DNA of 64,000 nt from Bacillus inaquosorum KCTC 13429 (GCF_000332645.1 NZ_AMXN01000002.1:680297-744296), one strand, 5' to 3'. Positions 30,950-40,457 are shown, numbered from the stretch's first letter. The notes: generated by a model from the sequence alone, not told the origin. A program made the numbers and translations.

Positions 30950-31954
30950 GTGAACAAATGGTTAAGGCTGGGCTGCGCCTGTGTCGGCAGTATATTTCTG
31001 ATGATCGCCCTGGCGGCTTGCAAGCAGGAAGAAACGCTCACCAAAGTCAAAGTAGCTGAAGTGACCCATTCGATTTTTTACGCACCTTTATATGTTGCTG
31101 AGTCTAAAGGATTTTTCAAGGAAGAAGAGCTTGATGTTGATGTAAACACGACATGGGGCGGCGACAAAACGATGACATCGCTTCTTTCAAACGGCTCAGA
31201 CATTGCACTTGTCGGGTCAGAAACATCTATTTATGTCGAAGCGCAAGGGGCTAAAGACCCTGTCATTAATTTCGCCCAGCTGACCCAGACAGACGGAACG
31301 TTTCTTGTCGCGAGAGAAGATGTTGAACACTTTGACTGGGATCAGCTGGAAGGAAAAACGTTTCTCGGCCAGAGAAAAGGCGGCATGCCGCAAATGGTCG
31401 GCGAGTATGTGCTGAACAAACATAAAATTGACCCGCATAAGGATATTGACCTTATCCAGAACATAGACTTTGCCAATATCGCCAATGCATTTGCTTCTGG
31501 AACCGGCGAGTATGTACAGCTCTTTGAACCGCAAGCTTCTCTCTTTGAGAAAAAAGGCATCGGCCATATCGTAGCTTCTTTCGGAGAAGAATCAGGCCAG
31601 GTTCCTTATACGACTTTTATGGCGAAACAAAGCTATCTGAAGAAACATGAAGACACAGCCGTCAAGTTTACAAAAGCCATTTATAAGGCGCAGCAGTGGG
31701 TGGAAAACCACTCGGCGAAGGACATCACAGACGCCATTAAAGATGAATTTGATGATACCGATCCAGAAGTCATCGAAACATCCATTGAACGCTATAAAAA
31801 GCAGCATTCGTATTCGCCAGACCCTCTGCTCAACGAAAAAGAATGGGAGCTGCTCCAAACCATTATGGATCAATCGGGAGAACTGCCGAAGCACATTCCA
31901 TACAATCAGCTAGTAAATAAACAAATTGCCGAAAAAGTCACCTCGGAAAAATAG
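30950..31954 (+). CDS. ytlA: ABC transporter substrate-binding lipoprotein YtlA
   Basis: 334 residues. Signal peptide with basic start (NKWLRLG) and lipobox LAAC, so the mature Cys is lipid-anchored outside. The rest is an NMT1/SsuA-type periplasmic-binding fold (VTHSIFYAPLYVAESKGFF, GSDIALVGSETS). Relatives bind sulfonates, taurine or thiamine-pyrimidine precursors; the ligand here cannot be told. GTG at 30950, after GGAGG. First gene of ytlACD. Confidence 0.9.
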   Translation: MNKWLRLGCACVGSIFLMIALAACKQEETLTKVKVAEVTHSIFYAPLYVAESKGFFKEEELDVDVNTTWGGDKTMTSLLSNGSDIALVGSETSIYVEAQGAKDPVINFAQLTQTDGTFLVAREDVEHFDWDQLEGKTFLGQRKGGMPQMVGEYVLNKHKIDPHKDIDLIQNIDFANIANAFASGTGEYVQLFEPQASLFEKKGIGHIVASFGEESGQVPYTTFMAKQSYLKKHEDTAVKFTKAIYKAQQWVENHSAKDITDAIKDEFDDTDPEVIETSIERYKKQHSYSPDPLLNEKEWELLQTIMDQSGELPKHIPYNQLVNKQIAEKVTSEK

Positions 31955-31966
31955 GAGGCGCCATTT

Positions 31967-32749
31967 ATGTCTTTCTTACATGTCGACCATGTAACCCATA
32001 CTTATTTTTCTGTAAAAGAAAAAACGACGGCCGTGCGAGATATCCATTTCAATGCTGAAAAAGGTGATTTCATTTCATTTCTCGGCCCAAGCGGCTGCGG
32101 AAAAACAACACTGCTTTCCATTATTGCCGGCCTGATTGAGCCATCGGAAGGCAGAGTTCTGATTGAAGGCCGTGAGCCAAATCAAAAAGAACATAACATT
32201 GGCTACATGCTTCAGCAGGATTACTTATTTCCCTGGAAATCTATCGAGGAAAATGTGCTTCTCGGTTTAAAAATCGCCGACACGTTGACGGAAGAAAGCA
32301 AGGCCGCTGCACTCGGTCTATTGCCGGAGTTCGGCCTCATAGATGTGGAGAAGAAATATCCGAAAGAGCTGTCGGGCGGAATGCGCCAGCGGGCCGCGCT
32401 TGCAAGAACTCTTGCGCCAGATCCAAGTCTGCTTTTGCTGGATGAGCCATTTTCCGCGCTTGATTTTCAGACAAAGCTGTCATTGGAAAACCTGGTATTC
32501 CGTACATTAAAGGAGTATCAAAAAACAGCAGTGCTTGTCACTCATGATATTGGGGAAGCGATAGCGATGAGCGATACGATCTATTTATTTTCAAACCAGC
32601 CGGGCACCATCCATCAGATTTTTACCATTCCTAAGGAATTGGCCGCGATGATGCCTTTTGACGCCCGCCAGGCGCCATCCTTCCAGACGCTGTTTCAAAC
32701 GATATGGAAGGAGCTGAATTCTCTTGAGAAACAGCAAAGAAACCATTGA
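31967..32749 (+). CDS. ytlC: ABC transporter ATPase YtlC
   Basis: 260 residues: Walker [10 protein letters not shown] near residue 41, signature LSGGMRQR, Walker [14 protein letters not shown]-loop VTHD. Nitrate/sulfonate/taurine-type ATPase energising YtlD. ATG with AGGAGG upstream, 12 nt after ytlA; its 3' end overlaps ytlD by 26 nt. Confidence 0.93.
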   Translation: MSFLHVDHVTHTYFSVKEKTTAVRDIHFNAEKGDFISFLGPSGCGKTTLLSIIAGLIEPSEGRVLIEGREPNQKEHNIGYMLQQDYLFPWKSIEENVLLGLKIADTLTEESKAAALGLLPEFGLIDVEKKYPKELSGGMRQRAALARTLAPDPSLLLLDEPFSALDFQTKLSLENLVFRTLKEYQKTAVLVTHDIGEAIAMSDTIYLFSNQPGTIHQIFTIPKELAAMMPFDARQAPSFQTLFQTIWKELNSLEKQQRNH

Positions 32750-33536
32750 TTTGCTTCACGAGCAATATCAATTAAAACAGAAAAAGGAAAAATGGAATGT
32801 ACATTCCTTTCAGCTTGCCATATTTATTCTCTTTTTCTCGGGTTGGGAAATCTCCAGCAGGCTCGGCTGGATCGATCCGCTGATCTTCAGCTCTCCGTCA
32901 GCTGTATGGCGTTTATTGCTGGAGAAACTGGGTGACGGGTCTTTACTGTCACATATCGGCGTCACTTTATTTGAAACGGTGCTTGGCTTTTTGCTTGGGA
33001 CGTTGATGGGCACGTGCCTCGCTGCTTTGTTATGGTGGTCCAACCGGCTTGCCAGAATTTTAGATCCGTATCTCGTTATTTTGAATGCAATGCCGAAAGT
33101 GGCGCTGGGCCCGATCCTGATTGTCGCGCTCGGTCCCAGTTTTATCAGCATTATTGCGATGGGGGCCATCATCAGCGTCATTATCACCACCATCGTCGTG
33201 TACACTGCCTTTCAAGAGGTTGACGAAAACTATATAAAAGTCATGAAAACATTCGGTGCAAAAAAATGGGTCATTTTTAAAGAAGTGATTCTGCCCGCAT
33301 CCTCCCCCGCTATTATTTCAACACTGAAAGTAAACGTCGGGTTATCATGGGTTGGCGTCATTGTAGGGGAATTCCTTGTCTCTAAGGTCGGGTTGGGATA
33401 TATGATTATTTACGGTTTCCAAGTCTTCAATTTCACGCTCGTCTTCTTAAGCCTGCTGATCATCGCCATATTTGCCACTCTGATGTATCAGGGCGTAGAG
33501 CTTCTGGAAAAGAAATGGACGAAGGGCAGGACATAA
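32724..33536 (+). CDS. ytlD: ABC transporter permease YtlD
   Basis: 270 residues with six predicted membrane helices and the BPD_transp_1 EAA loop ([28 protein letters not shown]). It forms the channel with YtlA and YtlC. TTG start at 32724 lies inside ytlC, with GGAAGGAG 10 nt upstream, giving a 26-nt overlap; this ribosome-binding site is coding in ytlC. Ends at a bidirectional terminator. Confidence 0.91.
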   Translation: MRNSKETIDLLHEQYQLKQKKEKWNVHSFQLAIFILFFSGWEISSRLGWIDPLIFSSPSAVWRLLLEKLGDGSLLSHIGVTLFETVLGFLLGTLMGTCLAALLWWSNRLARILDPYLVILNAMPKVALGPILIVALGPSFISIIAMGAIISVIITTIVVYTAFQEVDENYIKVMKTFGAKKWVIFKEVILPASSPAIISTLKVNVGLSWVGVIVGEFLVSKVGLGYMIIYGFQVFNFTLVFLSLLIIAIFATLMYQGVELLEKKWTKGRT

Positions 33537-33566
33537 AAAAACCCGGCACATGTGCCGGGTTTTTCA
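33535..33566. terminator. Bidirectional terminator ytlD / ytkD
   Basis: Palindromic ACCCGGCACA / TGTGCCGGGT with A run before and T run after; the ytkD stop (33564) touches it. Confidence 0.9.
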
Positions 33567-34040
33567 TTCGATCCATCCAGCTTCTTTCAGCTTTTTCAAA
33601 CTGATCGGAAGAACGGAATCCTTCATAATAAAGCTGAATTTTTTATTGCGGGAAAGGTTTTCCGGAAGCTCATGAAACAGAACCGGGCCTTTCGTTTCAA
33701 AGTAATCAGCTTGCTTTTCAAGCTTTTCTATATCTGCAAAATATATATTTTTTACAATCACTTTTTCTTTACCGAGAACTTTATACTGTCCGAGGTACTT
33801 GAGGCTTTTCACTCTCGCACCCGTCTCTTCCTTTACTTCCCGGAGCGCCGCCTCTTCTGCGCACTCCATCGGCTCTACTTTCCCGCCTGGAAACTCATAG
33901 CCTCTGTCCTCATGTTCTGTTAAAAGCCATTTGCCGCCAAAACGGCAAATCACCCAGACATGTTTCGGGCTGTCCGAGAAAGGCTGAGTGTCAAAGGAAA
34001 GCTGAACAGTATTCTGATAATAATCTTTAAACTCGTACAT
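33564..34040 (-). CDS. ytkD: Nudix hydrolase YtkD
   Basis: 158 residues with an intact Nudix box at about residues 52-74 (GGKVEPMECAEEAALREVKE followed by ETG). YtkD from B. subtilis hydrolyses 8-oxo-dGTP and other (d)NTPs and helps limit oxidative mutagenesis. ATG at 34040. Separate from ytkC by about 210 nt. Its neighbour dps also protects DNA from oxidants, which is suggestive but not an operon. Confidence 0.93.
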   Translation of the reverse strand: MYEFKDYYQNTVQLSFDTQPFSDSPKHVWVICRFGGKWLLTEHEDRGYEFPGGKVEPMECAEEAALREVKEETGARVKSLKYLGQYKVLGKEKVIVKNIYFADIEKLEKQADYFETKGPVLFHELPENLSRNKKFSFIMKDSVLPISLKKLKEAGWIE

Positions 34041-34251
34041 GTTTATCCCTCAAATCCGTTCCTAGCTATCTTCCATACATCATACCACAGTTATGTTTCT
34101 TCGGAAGCCTTTTATCAAAAAATTAGGGAAACCCAGCACGCCATCAGGGTCTAAAGCATGCAGACCAGCTCGTACAGTTTTTTGCCGTGCCTTTTGCCAG
34201 AATGTGCGACTGGCGCTCTGGGCTTTATTATGACCCGTGAACAGCTAAAAG

Positions 34252-34656
34252 TTACGGTTTGCGTTTGAATTTATTTTTTAACGTTTCTAAAAGATCGACG
34301 AGCATCTGAGGAACCGGTATGCCGAGAGAGCTGGCTGTCACCACAATTTGCACAGACTCATAAAGAATATAAAACATAATAGCCAAGTCACGTATTGACC
34401 CCTGTGTATTCAGCAGCTGATCAAAAAAGTGGCATACAGAGATCAGAGCCAGCGTGACTAATTTTTTGACAAGCCGGGTAAATACTTTTTTAAACGCCAG
34501 CTTGTGAATAATCGTTTCCTTCAAGGTCGTACTGATAAATTCAATGGCCATAAGAGAGAGCAAAATCAGGAATGAATATTGAAAACCTCCGAAGAAAAAC
34601 CCCGCTGCTGAAACGCTGACTGCGAAAAACGAAAAGATGCCAAAGTCTCTATCCAT
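34252..34656 (-). CDS. ytkC: Orphan holin-family membrane protein YtkC
   Basis: 134 residues with about three to four hydrophobic segments, and the SLMAIEFISTTLKE and LAIMFYILYESVQIV stretches characteristic of the phage holin 4 / toxin-secretion holin family (Cph1 type); ends in a basic tail KNKFKRKP. Real holins permeabilise the membrane for endolysin release, but no endolysin or other phage gene is next to it. ATG at 34656 after AAAGGATG. It may be a domesticated remnant; function unproven. Confidence 0.82.
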   Translation of the reverse strand: MDRDFGIFSFFAVSVSAAGFFFGGFQYSFLILLSLMAIEFISTTLKETIIHKLAFKKVFTRLVKKLVTLALISVCHFFDQLLNTQGSIRDLAIMFYILYESVQIVVTASSLGIPVPQMLVDLLETLKNKFKRKP

Positions 34657-34771
34657 TTATACCAACATCCTTTCACAGAAACGGCCTTACGATATTCTAT
34701 GGAAAACAAGCCGAACGGATTGGATTTTTCAGAAAAATGGACTGGTTGTCGCCTATTTTTTTGGGATACAA

Positions 34772-34816
34772 AAGAAAAGCCGGACGTCTTTTAATAAGAC
34801 ATCCGGCCTTTCTTTT
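34772..34816 (-). terminator. Intrinsic terminator of dps
   Basis: Long stem GCCGGACGTCTT / AAGACATCCGGC (one mismatch) with T-rich minus-strand tail, seven nt past the dps stop. Confidence 0.86.
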
Positions 34817-34822
34817 TTGGAT

Positions 34823-35260
34823 TTATCCCAGGTAAGCTTTCAGCATCCAGTTATGTTTTTCAATATTTTGATGGATCGCAAGAAGCATGTCCCCTGTTGT
34901 TTCGTCACCGACTTCATCAGCTAAATCCATTCCGTTTTTCAGCTCTTCCGCGATGACTGTGAAATCATCATATACGCTCTGAACCATTTGTTCAGCCGTT
35001 TCATTTCCTTCCGCTTCTTTTACAGAAGCTGTTTCCAAGGATTCCTTCATTGTCGCAATTGGTTTTCCGTTCAGTGCCAAAAGACGTTCTGCTAAGTCAT
35101 CAATATAAGTTGCCGTTTCGTTATACAGCTCTTCAAACTTTTCATGAAGAGTGAAGAAATCTTTTCCTTTCACATACCAATGATAATTATGTAGTTTCAC
35201 ATACATGACTGTCCAGTTGGCTACTTGTTTGTTTACTGCTTGAATCAATTGTTCTGACAT
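34823..35260 (-). CDS. dps: Dps-family DNA-protecting ferritin
   Basis: 145 residues. Dinuclear ferroxidase ligands at the intersubunit site: His27 (NYHWYV), His39, Asp54 and Glu58 with normal Dps spacing. A dodecameric miniferritin that oxidises iron with peroxide and shields DNA under stress and starvation. ATG at 35260 after GGAGGAAGAT; a much longer open frame upstream crosses the promoter and is not used. A strong SigB-type promoter lies 30-60 nt upstream, matching its general-stress regulation. Confidence 0.96.
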   Translation of the reverse strand: MSEQLIQAVNKQVANWTVMYVKLHNYHWYVKGKDFFTLHEKFEELYNETATYIDDLAERLLALNGKPIATMKESLETASVKEAEGNETAEQMVQSVYDDFTVIAEELKNGMDLADEVGDETTGDMLLAIHQNIEKHNWMLKAYLG

Positions 35261-35291
35261 GATTATCTTCCTCCTTGTTATATGACTATGT

Positions 35292-35317
35292 ATACCCTTT
35301 ATATCGTACGTTAAAAC
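35292..35317 (-). promoter_or_regulatory. SigB promoter of dps
   Basis: On the minus strand GTTTTA (35317-35312), 14-nt spacer, GGGTAT (35297-35292): a near-consensus SigB promoter, in line with dps being a general-stress gene. Confidence 0.85.
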
Positions 35318-35389
35318 CTCTTTTTTACCCTTAAGTGTCACAATTTCTTCTGCTATGCTACAATTGTTAAAAAACGGAGGTGGAATGTC

Positions 35390-35530
35390 ATGACGCTTCT
35401 CATTACGGTAAGTATTTTGATTGTGCTGGCTGTTTTGCTTGTCACCATTTGGACGACTGTGAAAGCCTATAATGTAAAGCACACCATCGATCCTCCGCAA
35501 GAAACTCGCTCTGATTCAAAACGTCAATGA
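35390..35530 (+). CDS. ytzI: Small single-pass membrane protein (YtzI-like)
   Basis: A 46-codon frame: ATG at 35390 preceded by CGGAGG (spacer about 9), stop at 35528-35530. The product is one hydrophobic helix ([19 protein letters not shown]) followed by a polar tail ([16 protein letters not shown]...). It is divergent from dps and convergent with ytkA, overlapping the ytkA stop by 7 nt. The name is by position and memory of the strain 168 map; function unknown. Confidence 0.75.
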   Translation: MTLLITVSILIVLAVLLVTIWTTVKAYNVKHTIDPPQETRSDSKRQ

Positions 35531-35961
35531 TTGTGTGAATGCTCGTCTTCAGTCTGATTGCTGGCAGCATCGGCGTCTCCGACTTGGACTTTTAAGGTCG
35601 GCATGCTATGCTGTTTTTTTGCTGTGACATGGGATTGGACAGTGTATACACCATCTTCCTTAAACGTTGTTTCCAATCGATATACGCCTTTTTCCTGTTT
35701 CGCTTTATACATTTGGCTGGCGTCTTTTTCTCCTTCTTTCCATACTTCAAACTCCACTTCATCGGCATCTGTCACCGCTTCGTCTCCATATGATACCGCT
35801 GCTTCATAAGCAGCATTTTCTCCGGGATTTACTTTTTCAGGTCCGGTCAGCTTGACATCCAATACCTCGGGCGTCTCAGCTGTATTTGCTTTGTTTTCGC
35901 CAGATCCGCATCCATTAAGCAAAAAAGCAGAAAAAAGCAGAACAACCAATATCTTTTTCAT
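35524..35961 (-). CDS. ytkA: YtkA-domain lipoprotein
   Basis: 145 residues with a lipoprotein signal ([18 protein letters not shown]; Cys18 lipidation). The mature part is one YtkA/FixH-like beta-sandwich domain (about 30-130) and ends in a His-rich tail (EDEHSHNH). FixH-type relatives are often linked to metal or oxidase assembly, so a copper- or metal-related role is possible but unproven. ATG at 35961, AAGGGTGATG ahead of it. The 3' end overlaps ytzI. Confidence 0.86.
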   Translation of the reverse strand: MKKILVVLLFSAFLLNGCGSGENKANTAETPEVLDVKLTGPEKVNPGENAAYEAAVSYGDEAVTDADEVEFEVWKEGEKDASQMYKAKQEKGVYRLETTFKEDGVYTVQSHVTAKKQHSMPTLKVQVGDADAASNQTEDEHSHNH

Positions 35962-36036
35962 GCCATCACCCTTTCATCGTTTACCTAAATAGTAGCAAAC
36001 GCTTACAGCAAATGATATATAAAAAAGAAGACGTCA

Positions 36037-36071
36037 CAAAAAAGACCTTTTTGCTTAAGTGCAAAAAGGTC
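36037..36071 (-). terminator. Intrinsic terminator of luxS
   Basis: Stem GACCTTTTTGC / GCAAAAAGGTC around TTAAGT, minus-strand T run; ten nt past the luxS stop. Confidence 0.9.
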
Positions 36072-36080
36072 CCTTTCTGT

Positions 36081-36554
36081 TTAGCCAAATACTTTTAGCA
36101 ATTCTTCTTTATCCTGTGACAGCCAGAAACGCATTAAACGTTTAGCGCCTTCCAGATCATGAAGCTTCGCCTGGCCGCACTGCTTTTCATTTGCAGCCGG
36201 AATTTCGGTAATTTCTACTGCTTCGTTCATTGTATCTTCAAGAAGATCAACGATTTCCGCTGGTGTCGGCTCTCCGCTCACAACAAGATAATAGCCTGTT
36301 TGGCAGCCCATTGGAGAAATATCGATGATATCAAAATGATCATATTTCTCAGCGTGAGAACGAATCGTAAACGCGAGCAAATGCTCAAGTGTGTGAATGG
36401 TGTCAGGCTTCATCGCCTGTTTATTCGGCTGGCAAAAACGAATATCAAATTTATTAACAACGCCGTCTGTTCCTACTTTATGCACGCCGCAATGTCTTAC
36501 GTATGGAGCAACAACCGCATTATGATCAAGCTCAAAACTTTCTACTGAAGGCAT
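36081..36554 (-). CDS. luxS: S-ribosylhomocysteine lyase LuxS
   Basis: 157 residues. Metal ligands His54 and His58 (HTLEH) and Cys126, general base Glu57 and catalytic Cys84 (MGCQTGY) are all present. It splits S-ribosylhomocysteine to homocysteine and DPD, the AI-2 precursor, recycling the product of SAM-dependent methylation; MetK, YtqA and YtqB in this window are on the SAM-using side. ATG at 36554 after AAAAGGGAGAG. Monocistronic. Confidence 0.98.
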   Translation of the reverse strand: MPSVESFELDHNAVVAPYVRHCGVHKVGTDGVVNKFDIRFCQPNKQAMKPDTIHTLEHLLAFTIRSHAEKYDHFDIIDISPMGCQTGYYLVVSGEPTPAEIVDLLEDTMNEAVEITEIPAANEKQCGQAKLHDLEGAKRLMRFWLSQDKEELLKVFG

Positions 36555-36681
36555 AATGGCACTCTCCCTTTTTTAAAAATGTACATTCATTATAACATAC
36601 CTTTCCGATAAGAATTATCGAATAACTTTTCAATCTGCGTTTTTTTTCTTATACTTGCATCAGAAAGGTTGCTGAAGAAAT

Positions 36682-36909
36682 ATGAAAACCCTATTTATCG
36701 CTCTGATCAGAGGATATCAAAAATTCATCTCGCCGCTGACACCGCCAACATGCCGTTTTTATCCGACTTGTTCCCAATACGGAATCGAAGCGATTAAAAC
36801 GCATGGTGCTCTAAAAGGCGGATGGCTGACCATCAAACGGATTTTGAAATGCCACCCGTTACATCCGGGAGGAGTCGATCCCGTTCCTGAAAAGAAACGA
36901 AAACATTAA
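36682..36909 (+). CDS. ytjA: Membrane protein insertion efficiency factor (YidD family)
   Basis: 75 residues with the YidD hallmark: [20 protein letters not shown] (two Cys, CRFxPTCS) and an amphipathic N-terminus; [18 protein letters not shown] ends the domain. YidD proteins assist insertion of membrane proteins with YidC. ATG at 36682, with AAGGTTGC upstream. Convergent with ytiB; the two stop codons share the same TTAA. Confidence 0.93.
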   Translation: MKTLFIALIRGYQKFISPLTPPTCRFYPTCSQYGIEAIKTHGALKGGWLTIKRILKCHPLHPGGVDPVPEKKRKH

Positions 36910-37469
36910 GCGTTATAGCCGTTTACGACAAGATCCAGTTTTCCGGTTTTAGGATCAATAACTAACCCATGGACAGGAACATTTTCCGGGAACAGCGGAT
37001 GATGTTTTATAACGTCTACGCTGTCTTTTACACTAGCTTCCACTGAATCAAAGCTTTTAAACCATTGATCGAAGTCAACACCGGAGTACTTTAAAGTTTC
37101 AATGCGTTCTTCAGGAATTCCTCTTTCTTTCATTCTATCAAGCATGCTTTCGCTGCTGATTTTGCTCATGCCGCAATCGTGATGCCCGATCACACATACC
37201 TCATCTGCGTTCAGTTCATACACTGCGACGAGCAAACTTCTCATGATGCTTCCGAATGGGTGTGTCACAAGCGCACCAGCACTTTTAATGATTTTCACGT
37301 CACCGTTTCGCATATTCATTGCATGCGGCAGCAATTCAACCAAACGAGTGTCCATGCAAGAAAGAATTGCCATTTTTTTATCTGGGAATTTTGATGTTTG
37401 AAACTTTTCGTACTCCTTTTGTTCAGTAAATGTCTTGTTAAATTCAAGAATATCATTTAGTAGGCTCAT
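36906..37469 (-). CDS. ytiB: Beta-class carbonic anhydrase YtiB
   Basis: 187 residues. Zinc ligands Cys38, His96 and Cys99 and the Asp40-Arg42 dyad (CMDTR, HHDC) give a beta-carbonic anhydrase of the short type II-like group. It interconverts CO2 and bicarbonate, here along with the gamma-type YtoA. ATG at 37469 with AAAGGAATAC upstream. Its stop overlaps that of ytjA. Confidence 0.94.
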   Translation of the reverse strand: MSLLNDILEFNKTFTEQKEYEKFQTSKFPDKKMAILSCMDTRLVELLPHAMNMRNGDVKIIKSAGALVTHPFGSIMRSLLVAVYELNADEVCVIGHHDCGMSKISSESMLDRMKERGIPEERIETLKYSGVDFDQWFKSFDSVEASVKDSVDVIKHHPLFPENVPVHGLVIDPKTGKLDLVVNGYNA

Positions 37470-37561
37470 AAGCTAGCTGTATTCCTTTCTGGTCTTTTTA
37501 CTCTTCAATATATCACAGCATTTGTCTTTTCGTCATCTTATCAAAAATCAAACTGAGCAAG

Positions 37562-37588
37562 AAAAAAAGACAAACCCTCAGGTCTGCC
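37562..37588 (-). terminator. Terminator of rpmE2
   Basis: Stem GCAGACC / GGTTTGT (with G-U pairs) followed by a T run on the minus strand, directly after the rpmE2 stop. Confidence 0.75.
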
Positions 37589-37837
37589 TCATTTCCCCAT
37601 ATTATAGCGTTTTTTGAACTGCTCTACTCGTCCGCCTTTTTCATTGAATTTCTGGCGGCCTGTATAAAACGGATGCGTGTCAGAACTGACCTCTACTTTA
37701 ATGACCGGATATGTGTTGCCGTCTTCCCACTCTGCTGTTTCATTAGATGTTTTAGTAGAGGTGCTGAGAAAACGGTAGCCGCTGTTGACATCCTGAAATA
37801 TGACTTTGTGGTTCTTTGGATGAATTCCTTCTTTCAT
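37589..37837 (-). CDS. rpmE2: Zinc-independent 50S ribosomal protein L31 type B
   Basis: 82 residues lacking the CxxC zinc site of L31A, as in the L31B (YtiA) form that replaces RpmE under zinc starvation. Motifs [13 protein letters not shown] and [13 protein letters not shown] are typical. ATG at 37837 after AAAGGGG. A Zur operator overlaps its promoter, so it is expressed when zinc is scarce, releasing zinc from displaced L31A. Confidence 0.96.
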   Translation of the reverse strand: MKEGIHPKNHKVIFQDVNSGYRFLSTSTKTSNETAEWEDGNTYPVIKVEVSSDTHPFYTGRQKFNEKGGRVEQFKKRYNMGK

Positions 37838-37854
37838 GTCTATCCCCTTTCTTC

Positions 37855-37875
37855 AAATCGTAATAATTACGTTTT
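37855..37875. promoter_or_regulatory. Zur box upstream of rpmE2
   Basis: AAATCGTAAT, then A, then ATTACGTTTT: the Zur consensus AAATCGTAAT-N-ATTACGATTT with one changed position. It lies 18 nt upstream of the rpmE2 start. Confidence 0.9.
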
Positions 37876-38042
37876 ATTTTATATCCTCACAAACGTTTTG
37901 TCAATCTCCTTACATCCTTCCCTAGGTTTTCGCATCGTAAACCTCACGGCATTTAAGAATAGGAAGAATAATCTAACCGAGGAAGCAAATAATAAACCCA
38001 AAATACATACAGAACGTCTTTTTAGAAAGGTGGTTTACGATT

Positions 38043-39374
38043 GTGGATGATTTAGTTTTGGCTAGAAGCCTTTTTGGCACGACAATGGGCTTTCATATCA
38101 TTTTTGCAACGCTTGGAGTCGGTCTGCCGCTGATGATTTTAGTGGCGGAATTGATCTATCAAAAAACGAAAGATGACCATTATGCGATCATGGCGAAAAG
38201 ATGGACGAAAGCGCAAGCCGTTTTGCTGGGGGTCGCCATACCGACCGGGACGATTGCGGGCACTCAGCTCGCGCTTTTATGGCCGGGATTTATGGAAGTC
38301 ATCGGCCGGGTCATGTCTCTGCCGTTTCAAATTGAGATCTATGCTTTTTTTGTTGAAGCCCTTTTCATGTCGATTTATGTATATGCCGCAGACCGTTTGT
38401 CACCGGCTATGAGGATTGTTGCTGTTTTCTTTGTATTAGTCGGCGCCGCAGCGTCAGCTGTTCTGATTACGAATGTTCACGCCTTTGAAGGAACGCCGGC
38501 CGGTTTTAAAATTTCAAACGGAAAAATTACAGATGTTGATCCGTGGGCTGCGTTCTTCAACCCAAGCTTTTTTATCACTGCCGGCCATGTCGTTTTATCC
38601 GCGTTTATGACGGGAGCTTTTATCGTGGCTTCTGTGGCTGCATATAAAATGATCCGGACGAGAAAAAAGGAAAAGGTCTATCGCTTTCACCGGAAAGCCC
38701 TCTTGCTCGCACTGACGATCGGCGGTATTTTTTCATTGCTGACCGCTTTGAATGGACACGAATCTGCACAGATGCTTTATGAATATCAGCCCGAAAAATT
38801 AGCCGGTGCCGAAGGCTTGTTTGAAACAAGGTCTCACGCCCCTCTTGCTATCGGCGGTTTTACCGACCCGAATGAAGAAAAAGTAAAATGGGCTATCGAG
38901 ATTCCATGGGCCTTAAGTTTTTTGGCAGCTAACCGCTTTGACACTGTTGTAAAAGGATTAAATGCATTTCCGAGAGACGAATGGCCTCCGCTGTTTATTC
39001 ACACGCTTTTTAATGCGATGGTCGGAGTAGGAATGCTGCTCATCCTTTATTCCATTATCGGTGTGGTCTGGAGAAAGGTGCTAAAGAAAGACCGTTTCCC
39101 AACGTGGCTTTTGGTCATTTTTATGACGGCAGGCCCTTTTAGCATCATCGGCATTGAATTTGGCTGGATTTTCGCCTGTACGGGGAGGCAGCCTTGGGTC
39201 ATCTATCATCTCCTGAAAACGTCGGATGTTGTGACGACGACTGGCTCGATCGGGGTGCTCTTCTTATTTTTCACATTCGTTTACGCCGTGTTGGGCGCTG
39301 CTGTCGTCTACGTGCTGCTGTACTATTTCCGCAAACACCCGGTTGACGAAGATTTAAATACAGCGGAGTCGTAA
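38043..39374 (+). CDS. ythA: Cytochrome bd-type quinol oxidase subunit I YthA
   Basis: 443 residues with about nine membrane helices. The N-terminal heme histidine is near residue 18 (TTMGFHIIF); the short Q-loop GHESAQMLYEYQPEKLAGAEGL is the Bacillus-type CydA form. It would oxidise menaquinol (made by the men genes in this window) and reduce oxygen. GTG start at 38043 after AAAGGTGG. It is the second bd-type oxidase of B. subtilis (besides cydAB); physiological role unclear. Confidence 0.92.
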   Translation: MDDLVLARSLFGTTMGFHIIFATLGVGLPLMILVAELIYQKTKDDHYAIMAKRWTKAQAVLLGVAIPTGTIAGTQLALLWPGFMEVIGRVMSLPFQIEIYAFFVEALFMSIYVYAADRLSPAMRIVAVFFVLVGAAASAVLITNVHAFEGTPAGFKISNGKITDVDPWAAFFNPSFFITAGHVVLSAFMTGAFIVASVAAYKMIRTRKKEKVYRFHRKALLLALTIGGIFSLLTALNGHESAQMLYEYQPEKLAGAEGLFETRSHAPLAIGGFTDPNEEKVKWAIEIPWALSFLAANRFDTVVKGLNAFPRDEWPPLFIHTLFNAMVGVGMLLILYSIIGVVWRKVLKKDRFPTWLLVIFMTAGPFSIIGIEFGWIFACTGRQPWVIYHLLKTSDVVTTTGSIGVLFLFFTFVYAVLGAAVVYVLLYYFRKHPVDEDLNTAES

Positions 39375-39416
39375 TGGCTCCGCAAACAGGAAACCAAATG
39401 GAAGGAAGATCGATAA

Positions 39417-40457
39417 ATGGACATTTCAACTGACGCTCTGATCGCCATCTCAATTATTTGGGGCTTTGTGTTTATTTACGCCGTCATGGCGACAATGGAT
39501 TTTGGAGCGGGATTTTGGTCTATGATCTATTTAAACAAGGAGCACATGAAGGCCACCGATATTGCGAACCGCTTTCTGTCCCCGACTTGGGAGGTCACAA
39601 ACGTCTTTATTGTGGCCATCGTCGTGGCGCTTTTCAGTTTTTTCCCCGGCGCGACATTTGTACTCGGCACCGTTTTATTAATTCCCGGAAGCATGATTTT
39701 ACTGCTTTTAGCGATCCGAAGCGGGTTTCTCGTTTTTTCAAACACAGCGAAAGAACGAAAATTGCTAAGATATATTTCCGGCATCTCCGGCTTTATCATC
39801 CCTGCTATTTTAATTTTGGTGCTTCCTGTGACGCACGGAGGGTTTATAGAAAAAACGGACGGAATCTATAACTTAAATATGTCTAAAATCTTTTCAAGCC
39901 CGAACGCCTATTCATTTATCGGGTTTGCGATTTTAAGCACTTTATTTTTATCCTCACTGCTGCTTGCTGATTTTTCAAATGTGGCGGAGGAACAGGATGC
40001 CTACCGCGCTTACAGAAAAAGCGCCTTGATTACCGGCCCTATTTCACTCCTGTTTGCTGTATGCATTATGCTGACAATGCGGAATGAGGCAAACTGGCTG
40101 TATAGCGGCATGATGAATGATTTCTCTTGGATTATTGCATCGTTCATTACATTTGTCATTGCTGGAATTGCTCTTTTTCTGCCTAACAAGAGCTTTGGCC
40201 AAAACATCGGAAAGCCTCGGCTTGCACTTGTCGCGATTGCGATACAGTATTTTCTGGCAAGCTACGCGTACGGGCGGGCGCATCTCCCTTATATGATTTA
40301 TCCTGATGTGACAGTTATGTCGGGCTTCACAGAACCAGCAACGTTCAGAGCGCTGTTTGCGACGTATATTGTTGCATTTATCATCCTCTTTCCGGGCTTC
40401 TTTTTCTTCTGGAAAATGTTTATGCGAGATAAGCGGTATATCCGTCAGGAGGAATAG
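39417..40457 (+). CDS. ythB: Cytochrome bd-type quinol oxidase subunit II YthB
   Basis: 346 residues, about eight membrane helices, CydB family (IWGFVFIYAVMATMDFGAGFWSM at the N-terminus, SPTWEVTNVF, and a final helix ending FFWKMFMRDKRY). Partner of YthA, 42 nt downstream of it. ATG at 39417 after GGAAGG. Length is normal. Confidence 0.92.
   Translation: MDISTDALIAISIIWGFVFIYAVMATMDFGAGFWSMIYLNKEHMKATDIANRFLSPTWEVTNVFIVAIVVALFSFFPGATFVLGTVLLIPGSMILLLLAIRSGFLVFSNTAKERKLLRYISGISGFIIPAILILVLPVTHGGFIEKTDGIYNLNMSKIFSSPNAYSFIGFAILSTLFLSSLLLADFSNVAEEQDAYRAYRKSALITGPISLLFAVCIMLTMRNEANWLYSGMMNDFSWIIASFITFVIAGIALFLPNKSFGQNIGKPRLALVAIAIQYFLASYAYGRAHLPYMIYPDVTVMSGFTEPATFRALFATYIVAFIILFPGFFFFWKMFMRDKRYIRQEE

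Noticed and set aside
34041..34251. Possible RNA or remnant gene between ytkC and ytkD
   Set aside because: Contains a GCCAG/CTGGC repeat and GC-richer bases but no T tract, no frame and no RNA family signature I recognise.
35261..35500. Long N-terminal extension of dps
   Set aside because: It crosses the SigB promoter and divergent ytzI; the ATG at 35260 has GGAGG and gives the standard Dps length.
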